Source of the DNA: UBA6918 sp040754425
GTDB taxonomy: Bacteria; Pseudomonadota; Gammaproteobacteria; Burkholderiales; Thiobacillaceae
Direction of reading: 5' to 3'
Assembly: GCA_040754425.1 (NCBI GenBank)
Contig: JBFMCR010000016.1
Span: 52,238 to 116,237, forward strand
DNA: 64,000 nt
A program made the position numbers and the translations under genes. A model generated the notes under the pieces. That model worked only from the letters and a program-made list of their open reading frames with translations. It did not search any database and was not told where the DNA came from. This document shows, piece by piece, positions 61,704 to 64,000 of this stretch. Numbering within the stretch: the stretch's first letter is position 1; each line of letters starts with the position of its first letter.

Positions 61704-61921
61704 ACATCGGGCGGGCTCACCACGCCTCGGTCCAGGGCTCGACCTGCACGTCTCGCCCGCTCGTTGTTCCCGGCGCAGTGCGCCTCGTTCGCCCGCTCAG
61801 ACATCGAGCGGGCTCACCACGCCTCGGTCCAGGGCTCGACTTGCACGTCTCGCCCGCTCGTTGTTCTCGGCGCAGTGCGCCTCGTTCGCCCGCTCAAACA
61901 TCGAGCGGGCTCACCACGCCT
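61704..61921. repeat. 97-bp tandem repeat, two full units plus a partial one overlapping the 3' end of intI
   Basis: ACATCGRGCGGGCTCACC begins at 61704, 61801 and 61898, an exact 97-base period, with only a handful of differences between the first two units. The third is truncated after CACGCCTCG, inside intI. Each unit contains the last ~26 bases of intI (coding RGVVSPLDV and the stop region), so the array seems to have grown by duplication from the gene's own 3' end. Confidence 0.88.
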
Positions 61922-62874
61922 CGCCCACCTTTGTTTAGCACGTGGGTATAGATCATGGTGGTGGACACATCCTTGTGACCGAGCAGCTCCTGCACCGTGC
62001 GGATGTCGTAGCCCGCCTGCAGCAGATGCGTGGCGAAGGAATGTCGCAGCACATGCGGCGTCACCGGCTTGTGGATATCCGCCAGCCTGGCGGCCTCGCG
62101 CACCGCGCGCTGCACGCTGGCTTCGTGCACATGGTGCCTGCGCTCCATGCCCGTGCGCGGATCCACCGAGCGTACCGAAGACGGAAACACATACTGCCAG
62201 CCCCATGACCTGGCCGCATTGGGATACTTGACCGCCAGCGCATCCGGCAGATACACCGCGCCGGCCCCCGCTTCCAGATCACGCTCGTGCAGCGCCTTCA
62301 CTTTTTCCAAATGCCTTTGCAAAGGCAGGATGAGATTCTCCGGCAAAACCGTCACCCTGTCCTTGTTGCCCTTGCCCTCGCGCACGATGATTTCGCGGCG
62401 CGCGAATTCCACGTCCTTCACCCGCAGGCGCAGTCCTTCCATCAGGCGCATGCCCGTGCCGTACAACAGCGCAATGATCAATCCCATGGTGCCCGACGTT
62501 CCGCCAAGCAGCCGGCGCACTTCGGTCTGCGTCAGCACCACCGGCAGACGTTTGGCCGCCTTGGCGCTGACCACCTCGTCCAGCCAGGGCAGTTCAACGC
62601 CCAGCACTTCCCTGTACAAAAACAACAACGCCGATTTGGCCTGGCTTTGTGTCGAGGCCGACACATTGCGCTCGGACACCAGATGGCTCAAAAAATCCCG
62701 CACCTCTTCGGCGCCCATCTCGGCGGGATGACGCTTGCCGTGGAACAGAATGAAACGGCGCGCCCAATCCACATAAGTTTCCTCGGTGCGGATGCTGTAA
62801 TGACGCAGGCGGATTTCCGCCCGCATCCGGTCCAGCAGCCTGGGAGAATCCTTGGACACAACTTTAACTTTCAT
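61894..62874 (-). CDS. intI: Integron integrase (tyrosine recombinase)
   Basis: 326 residues from the ATG at 62874 (MKVKVVSKDSPRLLDRMRAE); a start 13 codons upstream at 62913 is open too. The N-terminal SAM-like domain is RHYSIRTEETYVDWARRFIL and LSHLVSERNVSASTQSQAKS. Catalytic residues are Arg143 (GTGMRLMEGLRL), Lys171, His274 and Arg277 (HVLRHSF), His300 (LLGHKDV) and Tyr309 (MIYTHVL). Residues about 214-236 (KYPNAARSWGWQYVFPS) are the extra helix found only in integron integrases, which binds extrahelical bases of folded attC. All active-site residues are intact. It is transcribed away from the cassettes. IntI genes are often LexA-controlled; I see no convincing LexA box. Confidence 0.94.
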   Translation of the reverse strand: MKVKVVSKDSPRLLDRMRAEIRLRHYSIRTEETYVDWARRFILFHGKRHPAEMGAEEVRDFLSHLVSERNVSASTQSQAKSALLFLYREVLGVELPWLDEVVSAKAAKRLPVVLTQTEVRRLLGGTSGTMGLIIALLYGTGMRLMEGLRLRVKDVEFARREIIVREGKGNKDRVTVLPENLILPLQRHLEKVKALHERDLEAGAGAVYLPDALAVKYPNAARSWGWQYVFPSSVRSVDPRTGMERRHHVHEASVQRAVREAARLADIHKPVTPHVLRHSFATHLLQAGYDIRTVQELLGHKDVSTTMIYTHVLNKGGRGVVSPLDV

Positions 62875-62913
62875 CCGCGAAATTTTAGGTTGCTCTACAT
62901 GGCACTGCAACAT

Positions 62914-63006
62914 AAAAACCTATTACAAAAGTAATAGTTAGCCAAAAAAGTGTTGATTTAGACCGCATTGAGCGCTAGATTTTGAGCTGTCTAAATTACG
63001 TTGGGC
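62914..63006 (+). other. Candidate attI site
   Basis: The AT-rich gap between intI and the first cassette ends in GTTGGGC (63000-63006), a perfect GTTRRRY core with the crossover after its first G. The flanking sequence also contains AGTAATAGTTAGCC and AGCTGTCTAAATTAC, which may be the weaker integrase-binding sites. The left boundary is not defined by sequence. Confidence 0.72.
62953..62981 (+). promoter_or_regulatory. Candidate cassette promoter (Pc) in attI
   Basis: TTGATT (62953-62958), 17 bases, TAGATT (62976-62981), each matching four of six consensus positions, reading toward the cassettes. It is 47 bases before the first cassette ORF. A weak promoter, as often found for Pc. Confidence 0.4.
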
Positions 63007-63027
63007 ATTTCACTTTCGGAGCGTTCC

Positions 63028-63474
63028 ATGAATTTGAGACGATTTTTTGTTGCAGTATTTGCGATATTCATTTTCGCCATGGTGTGGAACGGGCTTGTCC
63101 ACATGGTGCTTCTCAAAGAGGCAAGCCTGGCTCTTGAGAAGGTGGCTCGGCCCACAGCGGAACGGAACATGGCGCTTGGTCTTTTGCTGACGTTCGGAGT
63201 GGCGGCACTTTTTGTCTATTCGTATGCTTTATTTGTCCGCACACCTGGTATCAAGCGGGCACTCGGCCATGGGGTATTCTTTGCTGCCATAGCTGGATTG
63301 CTCGTCGACTTGAATCAGTTTTTTCTGTATCCAGTCCCCGGTTCATTAGCCGCTGCGTGGTTTCTCTTCGGCTTCATCGAATTCTGTGTTTATGGCGTTC
63401 TTGTGTCTTGGCTATATCCCATTGCTGCCCAACCCGCCGCTCCAGGGGACGCGCCGCAAGCGGCGCGCCCCTGA
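63028..63474 (+). CDS. Integron cassette 1: four-helix membrane protein, function unknown
   Basis: 148 residues from the ATG at 63028, with CGGAG seven bases upstream. Four hydrophobic segments are visible: FFVAVFAIFIFAMVWNGLVH, LGLLLTFGVAALFVYSYALF, GVFFAAIAGLLVDLNQFFL and AAWFLFGFIEFCVYGVLVSW. The C-terminus AAQPAAPGDAPQAARP is encoded by attC1 itself, a common feature of cassette genes. GC content is visibly lower than that of the surrounding chromosome. I do not recognise a family. Confidence 0.78.
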   Translation: MNLRRFFVAVFAIFIFAMVWNGLVHMVLLKEASLALEKVARPTAERNMALGLLLTFGVAALFVYSYALFVRTPGIKRALGHGVFFAAIAGLLVDLNQFFLYPVPGSLAAAWFLFGFIEFCVYGVLVSWLYPIAAQPAAPGDAPQAARP

Positions 63475-63489
63475 GCTTCGACGTTATGC
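63427..63489 (+). other. attC site of cassette 1
   Basis: 63 bases. R'' is GCCCAAC (63427-63433), and the boundary with the next cassette is GTTATGC (63483-63489). Between them AGGGG-A-CGCGCCG, loop CAAG, CGGCGCG-CCCCT forms a hairpin with one unpaired A, the extrahelical base needed for strand choice. R'' is the exact reverse complement of GTTGGGC, the 5' junction of this cassette at 63000. Confidence 0.9.
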
Positions 63490-63832
63490 GTGGCCAGCGT
63501 GGCTGTAGTGGCTCCGCCGTGGCTCACTGCGCGCCAGCTCGGCAGCTTGCGCTGGCGCACAGCACAGCCTGCTTCGTTCGGTGCCGCATTCGCCGCCTGG
63601 CGCTTTGGTCAGCGCCGCACTCGACACGCGCCGCTGCAGCCAATGGCTTACGCAGGCCCAGATGGGCGGCGCACTGCGGCGGCGCCATCCCGGCTCCGGC
63701 CGGGCGGCGTGCCGTGGCTTCGGAGCGTTCTGGTCCGTCGCCACCGGTTCTCGCCGGCTGCGCCCGGCTGATCCCCGGCTCCCGTCTGTCGCCGCGCCGT
63801 TGCCCTGCCCGGCTTCGGTGGTCTACCGTGGC
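63490..63832. other. Integron cassette 2 body: no confident gene
   Basis: About 400 bases from junction 63484 to 63889 including its attC. Open frames occur on both strands (up to about 108 codons), but none has a clear ribosome site, recognisable domain or normal amino-acid composition. It may be a gene-less cassette carrying a promoter or small RNA, or a decayed gene. Confidence 0.55.
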
Positions 63833-63895
63833 GCATAACCAGTCATTCAAGCCGACGCCGCTTCGCGGCGCGGCTTACTAAAACCTACGTTAACT
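63833..63895 (+). other. attC site of cassette 2
   Basis: 63 bases. R'' GCATAAC (63833-63839), hairpin AAGCCG-A-CGCCG, loop CTTCG, CGGCG-CGGCTT with an unpaired A, then the next junction GTTAACT (63889-63895). R'' is the exact reverse complement of GTTATGC, the 5' junction of this cassette at 63483. The central part closely resembles the attC of aadA cassettes as I recall it. Confidence 0.9.
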
Positions 63896-63930
63896 AAGCC
63901 TCATAATTTTGCATACGAGCACGTTGGCGC

Positions 63931-64000
63931 ATGAAAAAACCCACAGACGACATCAGGCGTCTTCTGCAGACTGCGCATCGCCCGGTCGATGGTGCGTTTC
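63931..64000 (+). CDS. Start of integron cassette 3 ORF (partial)
   Basis: An ATG at 63931 opens MKKPTDDIRRLLQTAHRPVD and stays open to the window edge, 36 bases after the attC2 boundary. Too short for a function. Its attC R'' should read AGTTAAC if the cassette is intact. Confidence 0.55.
   Translation, partial: MKKPTDDIRRLLQTAHRPVDGAF

Noticed and set aside
61704..61921. CRISPR array
   Set aside because: Period 97 with the whole unit repeated and no unique spacers; no cas genes in the window.
63490..63771. 93-codon ORF in cassette 2
   Set aside because: GTG start without ribosome site, Ala/Arg/Pro-rich composition, and competing frames on both strands; not supported as a gene.

Overview
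The window is GC-rich chromosomal DNA from a betaproteobacterium, most likely Nitrosomonadales/Rhodocyclales-like. This is inferred from a complete gamma/beta-type dcw cluster ending in ftsQ-ftsA-ftsZ, the fdxA-trxA-rho-rpmE and hemE/priA neighbourhoods, HrcA/CIRCE-type control of groESL, and an integron integrase of the environmental proteobacterial kind. No species can be named from the sequence alone.

Layout. 1-9 kb: an AddB-like gene running off the left edge, fdxA, trxA, rho, two envelope/periplasmic proteins, rpmE, an M48 protease, a GT39 membrane protein and mobA. 9-15 kb, minus strand: priA, hemE, groEL and groES, with a CIRCE operator and an overlapping sigma32/sigma70 promoter; DnaA-box-like sites lie between priA and hemE. 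15-22 kb: a 640-bp stretch without genes holding two tRNA-anticodon-arm-like hairpins, bioA (with an in-frame repeat insertion), a beta-CASP nuclease, lpxC, rtcB and archease.

22-41 kb is accessory. A phosphoribosyltransferase gene is followed by a broken C-terminal piece of a dienelactone-hydrolase-like gene. Next comes a 13.5-kb block, all on the plus strand: a DUF4143 ATPase, then six tightly packed genes (radC, UvrD-like helicase/nuclease, AAA+ ATPase, subtilase, type III Mod, type III Res). An intact dienelactone-hydrolase-like gene follows. Beyond it lie a fused AmmeMemoRadiSam pair and an HTH-ImmA/PIN toxin-antitoxin-like pair. The 18-21 kb of genes between ftsZ and lpxC separate two genes that are usually neighbours in this lineage.

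41.5-59.1 kb, minus strand: a compact division and wall cluster, mraZ-rsmH-ftsL-ftsI-murE-murF-mraY-murD-ftsW-murG-murC-murB-ddlB-ftsQ-ftsA-ftsZ. Most junctions overlap by 1-4 bases, and transcription is driven by a sigma70-like promoter followed directly by four 10-bp MraZ-box-like repeats. Upstream are the RNase P RNA gene rnpB, a DUF1269 membrane protein and pyrC.

61.7-64.0 kb: an integron with intI on the minus strand, a candidate attI and cassette promoter, and at least three cassettes running off the right edge. The two complete attC sites each have an R'' half that is the exact reverse complement of the 5' junction of their own cassette, the expected signature of cassette capture. Three dispersed repeat families (heptamer arrays, CCGCAGAG inverted repeats, CTCCC/GGGAG palindromes) punctuate gene junctions across the window, and some have become part of genes (bioA, murG).
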